Source: Cytophagales bacterium CG12_big_fil_rev_8_21_14_0_65_40_12
Lineage (GTDB): Bacteria > Bacteroidota > Bacteroidia > Cytophagales > Cyclobacteriaceae
NCBI GenBank assembly: GCA_002786855.1
Contig: PCUU01000026.1
Coordinates: 55,698-119,697 of the forward strand
Reading direction: 5' to 3'
DNA length: 64,000 nt
The first letter of the stretch is position 1. Each line of letters opens with the position of its first letter. Shown piece by piece: positions 52,344-61,459 of this stretch. The translations under genes were made by a program, and so were the position numbers. Under the pieces are notes generated by a model, which saw only the letters and a list, made by a program, of their open reading frames with translations, was not told the origin of the DNA and did no database searches.

Positions 52344-54048
52344 GAGGGCTTATTTTGGATTTTCTTTCTTCAAAATACTTCCCAATCTCTTCGGCACTGA
52401 GCGCATTGAAAGTCATATCAGCTGTTAGCCCTCCCTTTCTGCCTGCCAACAAACCGTAATACATATCATCATAGCCTTCCATCTCGTGGGCATCGGGATT
52501 GAGGGAAAGCTTCACCCCTTGTTCAAGGGCATAATGCACCCATCGCCAGTCCAAATCCAAACGCCAAGGATTTGCATTGATCTCGATCACCACATTATGC
52601 TTGGCACAATGATCAATTACTGCTTTATGGTCTATCGGGTAGCCTTCTCGTCTTAGCAAAAGTCGTCCTGTTGGGTGGCCTAAAATGGTGGTATAGGGAT
52701 TTTCAATCGCAGTGAGCAGTCGTTGAGTTGCCTTTTCTAACTTCATGTTCAAAATAGAATGTACAGAAGCTACAATAAAGTCGAAACTAGCGAGTACTTG
52801 GTTGTCGTAATCAAGATTTCCATCATAGAGAATATCAGACTCAATGCCCTTGAAAATTTTGAAGGGCGACAGTTTCTTGTTGAGTGCATCAATTTCGGCA
52901 TGTTGCTGAAGTAGTCGATCTTCATTCAATCCATTCGCGTAGAAGGCTGACTTGCTATGATCGCAAATTCCTAAATATTCATAGCCAAGGTTTTTGCAAT
53001 GCACCGCCATTTGTTCGAGCGAATGTTTACCATCACTGTAAGTGGAATGATTATGCAAAATACCCTTCAAGTCTTTCATTTCGACCAAATTTGGAAGTGT
53101 TCCGTTTTTGGCTGCCTCAATTTCGAAAGTACCTTCTCGCATTTCGGGAGCTATAAAAGCAAAATTAGCGGCTTTATAAATCTCGGCTTCACTCGAGAAA
53201 TTACCCTGTTTAGCAATGTCTTTTAAGCTCAACTTATCCTTGACGATTTCATTGATGTGGTTGGCATTTCCTGTTCTCAGAAATTGCTCGGTAACAAATG
53301 CCCTTTTATCGCAATAGGAAAGCTGAACAGGAATGCGGAGTTCTTTAAAGTGGCCTCTCCATGTAATTGGCCCTGATAATTCCAGTATTTGCTCAAAATC
53401 TTCTGATTCGTCTAAAGCTTCTTCCAAAGCATCAATATCATTGAGCCCAACCAAAATATCTATGAGCTCAATTACTTCCATTTTCCTTCGGATTTCACCG
53501 GTAGCTTCGCAAATGATCTCGGGTTGAATGGATTTCAGCCGCTCAATGATTTCCGAAACAAGTTGTTCTGCATCGGCATAATGCAATTTGTTGGCATTGG
53601 CCTCTTTAAATTCCAAGGCGTTAATAATGGTCTGCTGGGTTTTATCGCCAAAGCCTTTCAGTTTAGCTACAAGCCCTGCATTTGCAGCTTCTTTCAATTC
53701 ATGACCACTTTCTATCCCCAATTCCTTCCAAAGCACCTTGATTTTCTTTGGGCCAATCCCTTTAATGTCGAGCAATTCTACGATTCCTTGAGGAGTAGTA
53801 TTGAGGTATTCTTGCAGTGAAACAGAAACTCCATTGGTATTGATCTCGCTAATCGTTTTTGCGATGCTCTTACCTATGCCGTCAATTTTTTCCAAAGCTT
53901 CTAAAGAAAGTTCACCAAGTTCGATGTCCGTTTTATCGAGGTTGAAAATTGCATTTTGGTACCCCCTGATTTTGAAGCTGTTTTCATCGTGCAGTTCCAT
54001 AAGGGCTGCCAGAAGTTTGAGTTGTTTAAGAATGGTATTATTGTCCAA
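52336..54048 (-). CDS. PolX-like protein, HhH and PHP domains, degenerate polymerase site
   Basis: 570 residues from a TTG start (an in-frame stop lies just upstream). Architecture of bacterial DNA polymerase X: N-terminal 8-kDa-like and helix-hairpin-helix segments (about 1-150), nucleotidyltransferase core (about 160-320), PHP phosphoesterase (331-560; HNHSTYSDG, ICDHS, GIESDIL, VASVHS, LGHPTGR, LNPDAHE). In the polymerase motif the expected GS...RRG...DxD reads GEIRR...LID: Leu195 stands where the first catalytic Asp belongs. So polymerase activity is doubtful, while the PHP nuclease site looks complete. Confidence 0.85.
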   Translation of the reverse strand: MDNNTILKQLKLLAALMELHDENSFKIRGYQNAIFNLDKTDIELGELSLEALEKIDGIGKSIAKTISEINTNGVSVSLQEYLNTTPQGIVELLDIKGIGPKKIKVLWKELGIESGHELKEAANAGLVAKLKGFGDKTQQTIINALEFKEANANKLHYADAEQLVSEIIERLKSIQPEIICEATGEIRRKMEVIELIDILVGLNDIDALEEALDESEDFEQILELSGPITWRGHFKELRIPVQLSYCDKRAFVTEQFLRTGNANHINEIVKDKLSLKDIAKQGNFSSEAEIYKAANFAFIAPEMREGTFEIEAAKNGTLPNLVEMKDLKGILHNHSTYSDGKHSLEQMAVHCKNLGYEYLGICDHSKSAFYANGLNEDRLLQQHAEIDALNKKLSPFKIFKGIESDILYDGNLDYDNQVLASFDFIVASVHSILNMKLEKATQRLLTAIENPYTTILGHPTGRLLLRREGYPIDHKAVIDHCAKHNVVIEINANPWRLDLDWRWVHYALEQGVKLSLNPDAHEMEGYDDMYYGLLAGRKGGLTADMTFNALSAEEIGKYFEERKSKISPHA

Positions 54049-54152
54049 AGCAGCAGTGGTTAATCATTAAATGGATTGAAATTGAGCGTTCCTTTTTATA
54101 TCATAGAACATTTCATAAATTCAATCGAAAGCTAAATTAAAAATAAGTCTTT

Positions 54153-54563
54153 ATGAATTATTGGTTGATCAAATCAGAACCTAACACTTACTCTTGGGAC
54201 GATCTTGTAGCAAAAGGCCCCGATCTTTGGGATGGTGTTAGGAACTACACTGCCAGAAACAACCTGAAAGCAATGAAAGTTGGCGACTTGGCCCTTTTTT
54301 ATCATAGCGTAAATGAAAAAGCAATTGTGGGCATTGCCGAGTGCGTAAAAGAACATTACCCCGACCCCACCATAGACGATGACCGTTGGGTAGTGGTGGA
54401 TTTTGTTGCAAAAGAAAAACTCAAGAAGCCCGTCACGTTAGAAGAGGTTAAGGCAGATGAAAGATTGGGCCAAATGGATTTGCTTAGATTATCGAGGCTG
54501 TCTGTTCAGTCCGTGACCAAAGATGCCTTCGACATCATCATTTCTAAATCTCAAGAGCAGTGA
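54153..54563 (+). CDS. EVE-domain protein
   Basis: 136 residues, a single EVE (PUA-like) domain: MNYWLIKSEPNTYSWDDL, WDGVRNYTARNNLKAMKVGDLALFYHS, VGIAECVKEHYPD. EVE domains bind modified bases in DNA or RNA. Overlaps the next gene by 4 bp (GTGA). Confidence 0.92.
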   Translation: MNYWLIKSEPNTYSWDDLVAKGPDLWDGVRNYTARNNLKAMKVGDLALFYHSVNEKAIVGIAECVKEHYPDPTIDDDRWVVVDFVAKEKLKKPVTLEEVKADERLGQMDLLRLSRLSVQSVTKDAFDIIISKSQEQ

Positions 54564-56134
54564 AAAAAAAGCTTTTTCTTTTCTTATGCTTATTCACCCA
54601 AAGTTTGGTGGCACAAATCGAGCATAACGGCCGTTTCGAAATGGATTTTGATTGGCGCAATGATGCGCCTTTTGCTATTTCCACGGAAGAACAAGGCTTT
54701 TTATTGGTGCAATCACTTTTGGCCTCTCAAGGAAAAGAATACCCCTTGGTAATTTCTCAAATGGATACTGACCTGAAGCTTGTTTGGGAAGACAGCATCA
54801 AAGTACAGCGAGAATTTAGATTACTTGGCTACCACTACACCAATAACAAAACCTATTTATTGCTCCAAAACTCACCTGCTCAAACTAAAGTAAAGGTGCT
54901 AGTGATTGACAACCAAAGTCGGCAAATCATTTCTCATGAAGCTAAAGATTTGCTCGAAATTGAAATAGAAGAGTTTGAAGTCGTACAAAACTCTGCGGTA
55001 ATTGGTGGCTATCATGACGGAAGGCCGGTGGTCATGGCTTATGACTTAGAAAACGACAAAATAAGGACGCTGCCCAACGTTTTTAAAAACGATTCAAAGT
55101 TGATTGAAGTCAAAGTGAATAAGGATGGACTCACTTTCAACGTTCTGGTAAGTCAATTTAACTTGGCCCGAGACAAAACAATCATCGTCAATACCTATGA
55201 CTATCTGGGCAATCCTGTGAGAGACTACGAACTGCTGACCAAGCCCGAATATAGCCTGATCAATGGAATCTCCTCTTCCATAAACGACATTAGCCAGGTG
55301 GTTACTGGGCTTTATGGCTTCAAGTCAGACAGCAACCCAGCAGGAATTTACATCAACCACGTGGATAGAGTGGGCGAGCAATCAATGCAATACTTAAGTT
55401 TTGGCGAGCTGAATCATTTTTTCTCTTATCTGGGTGAAAAGAAAGCGGAGAAATACAGGAAGAAGGCCCTCAATGCCAAAAAAGCGGGCAAGGAAGTACG
55501 TTACAGGGTCCATCCCCTGCTATCGGAATTAATGGAAGACGATGACCACTATGTGTTTTTCGGGGAATTCATCAAAGGCTTCACCCATATAGACGATATC
55601 AATAGTCGCTATGGAGGGTATGATGGGGTAGGTAGGAATTATAATTACAGAGGAATCAACAATTACAACGATCCCTTAAGCAACAACAGCTTGGGCAATA
55701 TGGGCACCTTTGACTTTGAATTCTCGCATGCCTATACTTTGGTGATGGACAAACAAGGTCAAATACTATGGGATGATTGGGCAGAAATAGATAAAGAAAT
55801 GAATGGAATGCCCGTGAACATGGGTGAGCTGCAATGGCTCGATAACCGAGCCGTGTACTTATACTATTCTAAAGAAGAGCTGCGTGGCAAATTGATGGAC
55901 AGCACGAGTACTCAAGAACCGCTCGTGAGCGAAATCGCTTTAAGAACCGAAAACGATGTATTACGCTATGAAAATGAAAATAGCCTACGCACTATAAAGT
56001 GGTACGACAACCATTTTCTCGTTTCAGGAGTCCAAAACATTAGAACTAAAGGAGAATCTGCAGACCAGAAAAAGGTATTTTTTATCAACAAAGTCACGAT
56101 CAGCGTGGCCGAAAAAGCAAAAGGCCTCGATTAA
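54560..56134 (+). CDS. Secreted protein of unknown function
   Basis: 524 residues. Signal peptide VKKKLFLFLCLFTQSLVAQ, then a long mostly beta-rich region without a recognised domain, possibly beta-propeller-like (repeated ...DLENDKIRT..., ...QGQILWDDW... segments). Start is GTG, coupled to the EVE gene stop. Contains a Gly/Tyr/Asn-rich stretch (RYGGYDGVGRNYNYRGINNYN, about 353-373). Periplasmic or surface location is inferred. Confidence 0.7.
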   Translation: MKKKLFLFLCLFTQSLVAQIEHNGRFEMDFDWRNDAPFAISTEEQGFLLVQSLLASQGKEYPLVISQMDTDLKLVWEDSIKVQREFRLLGYHYTNNKTYLLLQNSPAQTKVKVLVIDNQSRQIISHEAKDLLEIEIEEFEVVQNSAVIGGYHDGRPVVMAYDLENDKIRTLPNVFKNDSKLIEVKVNKDGLTFNVLVSQFNLARDKTIIVNTYDYLGNPVRDYELLTKPEYSLINGISSSINDISQVVTGLYGFKSDSNPAGIYINHVDRVGEQSMQYLSFGELNHFFSYLGEKKAEKYRKKALNAKKAGKEVRYRVHPLLSELMEDDDHYVFFGEFIKGFTHIDDINSRYGGYDGVGRNYNYRGINNYNDPLSNNSLGNMGTFDFEFSHAYTLVMDKQGQILWDDWAEIDKEMNGMPVNMGELQWLDNRAVYLYYSKEELRGKLMDSTSTQEPLVSEIALRTENDVLRYENENSLRTIKWYDNHFLVSGVQNIRTKGESADQKKVFFINKVTISVAEKAKGLD

Positions 56135-56169
56135 TTGCAATGAACTGTTCCACTAGACAATCCTTTTAG

Positions 56170-56177
56170 TATCTTTG
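56170..56177 (+). promoter_or_regulatory. -7 box for pyrR-pyrB
   Basis: TATCTTTG, 9 bp before the chosen pyrR start, giving a very short or no leader. This would leave no room for a classic PyrR-controlled attenuator. Confidence 0.5.
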
Positions 56178-56186
56178 ACACTTGAA

Positions 56187-56735
56187 ATGCAACGCAGACT
56201 CCTTCTAGGACATCCTCAACTGGCCATCACAATCGGCCGACTCTGTCAGGAACTGATAGAAAACCACCAGAATTTTGAAAATACCGTATTTCTTGGTCTT
56301 CAGCCAAGGGGCATCTATTTTGCCGAACGGATCAAAGCCAGATTGTTAGAATTTACCAAAGCTGAAATTGAGTTGGGTTATCTGGATTCTACATTCTATC
56401 GTGACGACTTCAGGCGAAGAGAATCTCCAAAAAGAGCCAATGAAACCAAAATCGATTTCTTGATCGAAGGCAAAAAGGTGATACTAATTGATGATGTATT
56501 CTATACAGGAAGGTCCATTAGAGCAGCAATGGATGCCATGATTGCCTATGGCAGACCTGCCAAAGTAGAACTTATGGTTTTGGTCGAAAGAAAATACTCA
56601 AGGCATGTGCCCGTAAAGCCAGACTACTTTGGCAGTCAAGTCAATACGCTTGATTCTCAAAAGGTATTGGTAGAGTGGGTGGAACAAGGCGTTGCCGATG
56701 ATAATGTATGGCTAATTACTAACGAAGAACAATAA
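56187..56735 (+). CDS. pyrR: PyrR-type phosphoribosyltransferase
   Basis: 182 residues. PRPP-binding motif VILIDDVFYTGRSIRAA; GLQPRGIYFAERI and DSTFYRDDFRRRE are also PyrR/UPRTase-like. Bifunctional family: pyr mRNA-binding attenuator and uracil phosphoribosyltransferase. The track starts at an upstream TTG that lies inside the promoter box, so ATG 56187 is used. Shares TAATG with pyrB, hence an operon. No attenuator was seen upstream. Confidence 0.88.
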   Translation: MQRRLLLGHPQLAITIGRLCQELIENHQNFENTVFLGLQPRGIYFAERIKARLLEFTKAEIELGYLDSTFYRDDFRRRESPKRANETKIDFLIEGKKVILIDDVFYTGRSIRAAMDAMIAYGRPAKVELMVLVERKYSRHVPVKPDYFGSQVNTLDSQKVLVEWVEQGVADDNVWLITNEEQ

Positions 56736-57667
56736 TGCAGGAGCAACTAAGTGTCAAACATCTTTTAGGAATTAAGGATTTAACTCCTGAAGATATTGAG
56801 CTTATTTTTCAAACTGCCGATGAATTCAAGGACGTTATTAATAGGCCAATCAAAAAAGTACCTTCACTAAGAGACATTACCATAGCCAATGTTTTCTTTG
56901 AAAATTCGACACGAACAAAACTCTCGTTCGAACTGGCAGAGAAGAGGCTTTCGGCAGATATTCTCAATTTTTCTTCAAGCAATAGCTCCGTAAAAAAGGG
57001 AGAAACCCTGCTCGACACGGTCAACAATATCTTATCGATGAAGGTAGATATGATCGTGATGCGACATTCTAGCCCAGGTGCGCCTCACTTTCTATCCAAA
57101 CACATCAAAGCCAACATTGTCAACGCAGGCGATGGAACGCACGAACATCCTACTCAAGCTTTGTTGGATACCTTTTCGATCAGAGAAAAATTGGGAGGAG
57201 TTGCAGGAAAGAAAGTAGCAATCATTGGAGATATCCTGCACTCTCGCGTAGCACTTTCAAACATCTTCGCACTCAAAAAATTAGGTGCAGAGGTCATGGT
57301 TTGTGGGCCAATTACTTTGCTGCCAAAACACATTACCTCTTTAGGAGTAAAAGTTGAGTTGAATGTTAGGAAAGCATTAGAATGGTGCGATGTCGCCAAT
57401 GTACTTCGCATTCAACTTGAGCGCCAGCAGATCAAATACTTTCCTTCTCTAAGAGAGTACTCTTTGTACTATGGGGTAAATAAAAAGTTGCTCGACTCGC
57501 TCAATAAAGAAATTGTAATCATGCACCCAGGCCCCATTAACCGAGGCGTAGAATTGAATTCAGATGTCGCTGATTCTGACCACGCCATCATCCTTGATCA
57601 GGTTGAAAATGGGGTTGCTATTCGAATGGCAGTATTATATTTACTCGCTTCACTCTCTAAAAATTAA
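56735..57667 (+). CDS. pyrB: Aspartate carbamoyltransferase catalytic subunit
   Basis: 310 residues. FENSTRTKLSFELAEKRL binds carbamoyl phosphate; HEHPTQALLDTFSIREKLG and MHPGPINRGVEL complete the active site. Commits carbamoyl phosphate and aspartate to pyrimidine synthesis. The regulatory subunit pyrI is not adjacent. Stop and start of pyrR/pyrB overlap by one base. Confidence 0.96.
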   Translation: MQEQLSVKHLLGIKDLTPEDIELIFQTADEFKDVINRPIKKVPSLRDITIANVFFENSTRTKLSFELAEKRLSADILNFSSSNSSVKKGETLLDTVNNILSMKVDMIVMRHSSPGAPHFLSKHIKANIVNAGDGTHEHPTQALLDTFSIREKLGGVAGKKVAIIGDILHSRVALSNIFALKKLGAEVMVCGPITLLPKHITSLGVKVELNVRKALEWCDVANVLRIQLERQQIKYFPSLREYSLYYGVNKKLLDSLNKEIVIMHPGPINRGVELNSDVADSDHAIILDQVENGVAIRMAVLYLLASLSKN

Positions 57668-57670
57668 GCT

Positions 57671-58642
57671 ATGAAGAAGTTTTTCAAAATCATGATCATT
57701 GGCTTGTTGCTGGTGATCGCGGCATTCTATTTTTTGGTTTTGCCATACACGGTCAGCATGATTACCGATTACGATCGCTACACTTTTGAATCTGTTCTTG
57801 ATAATCCAGAAATGGTGGCAAAATTCGAGATTGGAGACAATAGAGATCCTGCTGACTACGGTTTTTCGAATTATGCTGAATTAGACTATGAAACGCTTTT
57901 CGATGGAATCAAATTGAATGGCTGGTATATTCCAGCTTCAAAAGATAGCATCACCAGGACTTTAATGATCAATCACGGTCGCACTTCAAACCGATTGAAA
58001 ACCATGAAGTATTTGGCTTTGATCAAAGAAACAGGTTTAGACTCACTTTACAATATTTTCATTCCTGATTTAAGAAACTCAGGAAAGTCTGAAGATGCCA
58101 AAACCGCCTTAGGTTATGAATTTGCCGAAGACATTGTAGGTTCAATGGCCATGCTTAAAAAGAATTTTAACCAAACGCACTTTGTGCTTTGGGGTTTTTC
58201 GATGGGCGCAATGGCCAGTGCCACTGCCGTGAATAGACCCGACTTAATCGATTATTGTAAAAATGAAGGGCTTGTAGTAGATAAACTTATTTTAGCCAGC
58301 CCGCTCAGCAATATTTACGAAACCTCGAAAGTGGCCAGCGATGAAATGGGCATTCCTGAATTTATCTTCAATATGTCGTTCAATAAATTTGATCATGTGA
58401 TCGATGATTGGGGGCAAAACATGAAGTTGTCCTACTTACTCACAGCGCATCCGCTACCCACTTTAGTATTGTACGGCAATGGCGATAAAACCACTCCAGC
58501 CGCTATTTTGGAAGCCGAAATAAAGGGCTTAGGCAACGTGCAAGCTGAGTTATTTGAAGGAGCTGATCATGTACAGATATATACACTTCCTCAATACAGA
58601 GCACGATATACAGATGCCGTAAATACCTTTTTGAGAAAATAA
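57671..58642 (+). CDS. Alpha/beta hydrolase with an N-terminal membrane anchor
   Basis: 323 residues. Signal-anchor helix about 6-28. Serine hydrolase nucleophile motif WGFSMGAMAS (Ser177), with the acid probably in YGNGDKTTP and the histidine in GADHVQIY. Begins 3 bp after pyrB and may be co-transcribed. Substrate unknown. A strong bidirectional terminator follows. Confidence 0.85.
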   Translation: MKKFFKIMIIGLLLVIAAFYFLVLPYTVSMITDYDRYTFESVLDNPEMVAKFEIGDNRDPADYGFSNYAELDYETLFDGIKLNGWYIPASKDSITRTLMINHGRTSNRLKTMKYLALIKETGLDSLYNIFIPDLRNSGKSEDAKTALGYEFAEDIVGSMAMLKKNFNQTHFVLWGFSMGAMASATAVNRPDLIDYCKNEGLVVDKLILASPLSNIYETSKVASDEMGIPEFIFNMSFNKFDHVIDDWGQNMKLSYLLTAHPLPTLVLYGNGDKTTPAAILEAEIKGLGNVQAELFEGADHVQIYTLPQYRARYTDAVNTFLRK

Positions 58643-58661
58643 TCGCCCATCAAAAAACTTT

Positions 58662-58708
58662 AAAATCCTTCAACAGCTTAATCTATCTGTTGAAGGATTT
58701 TGCTTTTT
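58662..58708. terminator. Bidirectional terminator between hydrolase and symporter
   Basis: 15-bp perfect stem AAAATCCTTCAACAG / CTGTTGAAGGATTTT, 10-nt loop, with T-rich sequence on both strands. It overlaps the last bases of the symporter gene. Confidence 0.9.
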
Positions 58709-60488
58709 AAAAGGTCAACTTCTTCCAGGTCTTCATCAGTAGAAGTACGCCTATTAGTGTAATTCCTGAAAGAATTAGCGCAGTCGTAATGTTGCCATAG
58801 ATAAACATTCCAGTCGCAAACAGGGCTGCATAAACAATCACAATTCCCAAAAACATGGCCAAAAGGTCGATGCTGAAACTGCCAATTTTGGATTCGAGGG
58901 CAATTCCTTCTGTCTTGGCAATTTTCTTAAAGCCATTCCATCCCATACCATAAGGTCGCACGGAGTTAAAGAAAGTTGCCAATTTCTTGTAGTCAGTAGG
59001 TCTGGTAGTTAAGGTCACCAAGAGCCATGTTACGGTGGTAATGCCCACGCTTAATAGTAATTTGTAATCATCTGGAATAGATGAGAAAATCTCTGGGCCA
59101 ATATCTTTGTTAAAAAGCAATGCCAATATAAATGACATCGTCATCCCTGCGATTTCAGAATAGGCATTGATCCTCCACCAAAACCATCTCAGAATAAAAA
59201 TTGAGCCCGTTCCTGCGCCAATCGATAGTAAAATCTGAAAGGCATTATAAGCGCTGGTCAGCACCAAAGCAAAAAGTCCTGCAAAAACCATGAGCAGCAC
59301 CGTAGAAATCCTTCCTACATTTACCAATTCCTTTTCGCTCGCTTCTGGCTTCACAAATCGCTGGTAGAAATCATAAGCAATATAAGACGAACCCCAGTTC
59401 AAATGAGTAGAAATGGTAGACATGAAAGCGGCAATCAGAGAAGCGATTACTACGCCCAATAAGCCAGCAGGCAACGAAAGCAACATGGCAGAATAGCCGA
59501 GATCATTCCCTATTTTGCCTTCAGAAATATTTGGGAAGGCCGTTCTAATCGCATCTAAATCTGGAAAAACCACCAAGGAAGCCAAAGCAATTAAAATCCA
59601 TGGCCAAGGGCGCAATGCATAATGAGTAATGTTGAAAAGCAATGTGGCTGAAACTGCGTTCTTCTCGTCTTTGGCAGAAAGCATTCGCTGTGCGATATAG
59701 CCTCCCCCACCTGGTTCTGCTCCTGGATACCAAACGCTCCACCATTGCACCGCAATTGGAATCACCAACAGCGTGATGAACAATTCTCTATTATTAAAAT
59801 CAGGAATAAGATCGAGCTTATCTTTAACATTTTCGTGCGCCAATAATTCCGTTAAACCGCCTACTTCTGGCAAATTGACAATGTAAATAGCCGCTGCTAT
59901 AGAACCCACCATGGCCACTAAAAACTGGAGGAAGTCGGTTAAAATTACGCCTCTAAGTCCGCCCATAGAACTATAAGCCACAGTAATTACTGAGGCATAT
60001 ACAATGGTTTTCCATGGCTCAAGCCCAAACATGACCTCGCCAATCTTAATGGCAGCCAAAGACACCGAGGCCATGATCATCACATTGAAGAATACACCAA
60101 GGTAGATGGCCCTAAAGCCTCTTAAAAAAGCAGCTTCCTTTCCGCTGTATCGGGTTTCATAAAATTCAAGGTCGGTAAGTACACCGGATTTGCGCCAGAG
60201 TTTGGCGTAAACAAAAACTGTAAGCATTCCCGTAATCAAGAAAGCCCACCAAACCCAGTTACCAGCTACTCCATTTTGCCTGACAATATCAGTGACCAAG
60301 TTGGGTGTATCAGCCGAAAATGTGGTGGCAACCATGGAAATTCCCAAAAGCCACCATGGCATATTCCTTCCTGATAAAAAAAATTCTTTCGAGCTCGTTC
60401 CTGCTTTTTTGGACACCTTGATGCCTATAAGCAAGAAAACAACAAAAAATGAGATGATGATGATCCAATCCAGTGAGGCCAAATGCAT
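58707..60488 (-). CDS. Sodium/solute symporter (SSS family)
   Basis: 593 residues with about 13-14 membrane helices. LDWIIIISFFVVFLLIG, KEFFLSGRNMPWWLLGISMVATTFSADTP are typical SSS N-terminal motifs, and LRGVILTDFLQFLVAM and FMSTISTHLNWGSSYIAYDFYQRF are also family-like. Imports a sugar or sugar derivative by sodium coupling (inferred from neighbours). Divergent from the nucleotidyltransferase/kinase pair. Confidence 0.9.
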   Translation of the reverse strand: MHLASLDWIIIISFFVVFLLIGIKVSKKAGTSSKEFFLSGRNMPWWLLGISMVATTFSADTPNLVTDIVRQNGVAGNWVWWAFLITGMLTVFVYAKLWRKSGVLTDLEFYETRYSGKEAAFLRGFRAIYLGVFFNVMIMASVSLAAIKIGEVMFGLEPWKTIVYASVITVAYSSMGGLRGVILTDFLQFLVAMVGSIAAAIYIVNLPEVGGLTELLAHENVKDKLDLIPDFNNRELFITLLVIPIAVQWWSVWYPGAEPGGGGYIAQRMLSAKDEKNAVSATLLFNITHYALRPWPWILIALASLVVFPDLDAIRTAFPNISEGKIGNDLGYSAMLLSLPAGLLGVVIASLIAAFMSTISTHLNWGSSYIAYDFYQRFVKPEASEKELVNVGRISTVLLMVFAGLFALVLTSAYNAFQILLSIGAGTGSIFILRWFWWRINAYSEIAGMTMSFILALLFNKDIGPEIFSSIPDDYKLLLSVGITTVTWLLVTLTTRPTDYKKLATFFNSVRPYGMGWNGFKKIAKTEGIALESKIGSFSIDLLAMFLGIVIVYAALFATGMFIYGNITTALILSGITLIGVLLLMKTWKKLTF

Positions 60489-60568
60489 AATAATGATTTC
60501 TTAAATTGACTTGTCTTGTCTTTTTCGACAACTTCGAACCAACAAGTATAATTAAAATCGAGCAGAAA

Positions 60569-61459
60569 ATGGATTTGACTTTAGTAGTTCTGGCAGCCGG
60601 TATGGGTAGCCGATATGGTGGCAATAAACAATTGGATGGAATTGGCCCAAATGGAGAGATTATTATGGATTATTCAATCCATGATGCCATCAATGCTGGC
60701 TTCTCTAAAGTGGTGTTTATTATAAGAACGGATTTGAAAGATGCCTTTGACGATCATTATAAAGACAGGTTTCAAGGAAAAATCAAAATGGAATATGCCT
60801 TTCAAAATGAATACACCCAACACACTGCTCCTTATGAGGCCAATCGCAAAAAACCATGGGGAACCACACATGCGATTTTAGCCGCAAAACACTTGATCAA
60901 CGAGCCTTTCGTAGTCATCAATGCCGATGATTATTACGGTCAAGAATCATTTACCGAAGTGGTTGTAGCCATGAAAGCGTTAAAACCTAACGAGCATTTG
61001 ATCATGGGTTATGGATTAGTGAATACATTATCGGATCATGGCACTGTGAATCGTGGTGTTTGCCAAGTAGACGCCAACATGAACCTTACTGGCATCAAAG
61101 AAACCCTTTCTATCAGCAAAGATGGAGATGAGATTTCTTACGAAGAAGATGGTGTTCGTCATACACTCGATCCAAAAACCTATGTATCTATGAACTTCTG
61201 GGGCTTCCCAACTTCCGTGCTTGGTGACTTCGAAGAAAAATTCATTGATTTCGTAAAGCAGAATCATGAAAACCCAAAAGCAGAGTGCTTTATCCCTGTT
61301 GAAGTAGACAACTTGATGAAAGAAGGCAAGGCCACAGTAAAAGTGGTACCTACTTCAGCTTCTTGGCTTGGCGTTACTTATCAAGAAGATAAACCACACG
61401 TGGTAAACGGAATTAACAAAATGATAGCCGATGGTAAATATCCATCAAAAGTAGGTTAA
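60569..61459 (+). CDS. Sugar-phosphate nucleotidyltransferase
   Basis: 296 residues. Signature VVLAAGMGSRYGGNKQLDGIGPNGEIIMDYSI at the N-terminus, with NADDYYG as metal site. Activates a sugar 1-phosphate to an NDP-sugar. The ORF track extends 21 residues upstream, but MDLTLVVLAAGMG is the family start. Its stop overlaps the next start by one base. Confidence 0.9.
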   Translation: MDLTLVVLAAGMGSRYGGNKQLDGIGPNGEIIMDYSIHDAINAGFSKVVFIIRTDLKDAFDDHYKDRFQGKIKMEYAFQNEYTQHTAPYEANRKKPWGTTHAILAAKHLINEPFVVINADDYYGQESFTEVVVAMKALKPNEHLIMGYGLVNTLSDHGTVNRGVCQVDANMNLTGIKETLSISKDGDEISYEEDGVRHTLDPKTYVSMNFWGFPTSVLGDFEEKFIDFVKQNHENPKAECFIPVEVDNLMKEGKATVKVVPTSASWLGVTYQEDKPHVVNGINKMIADGKYPSKVG

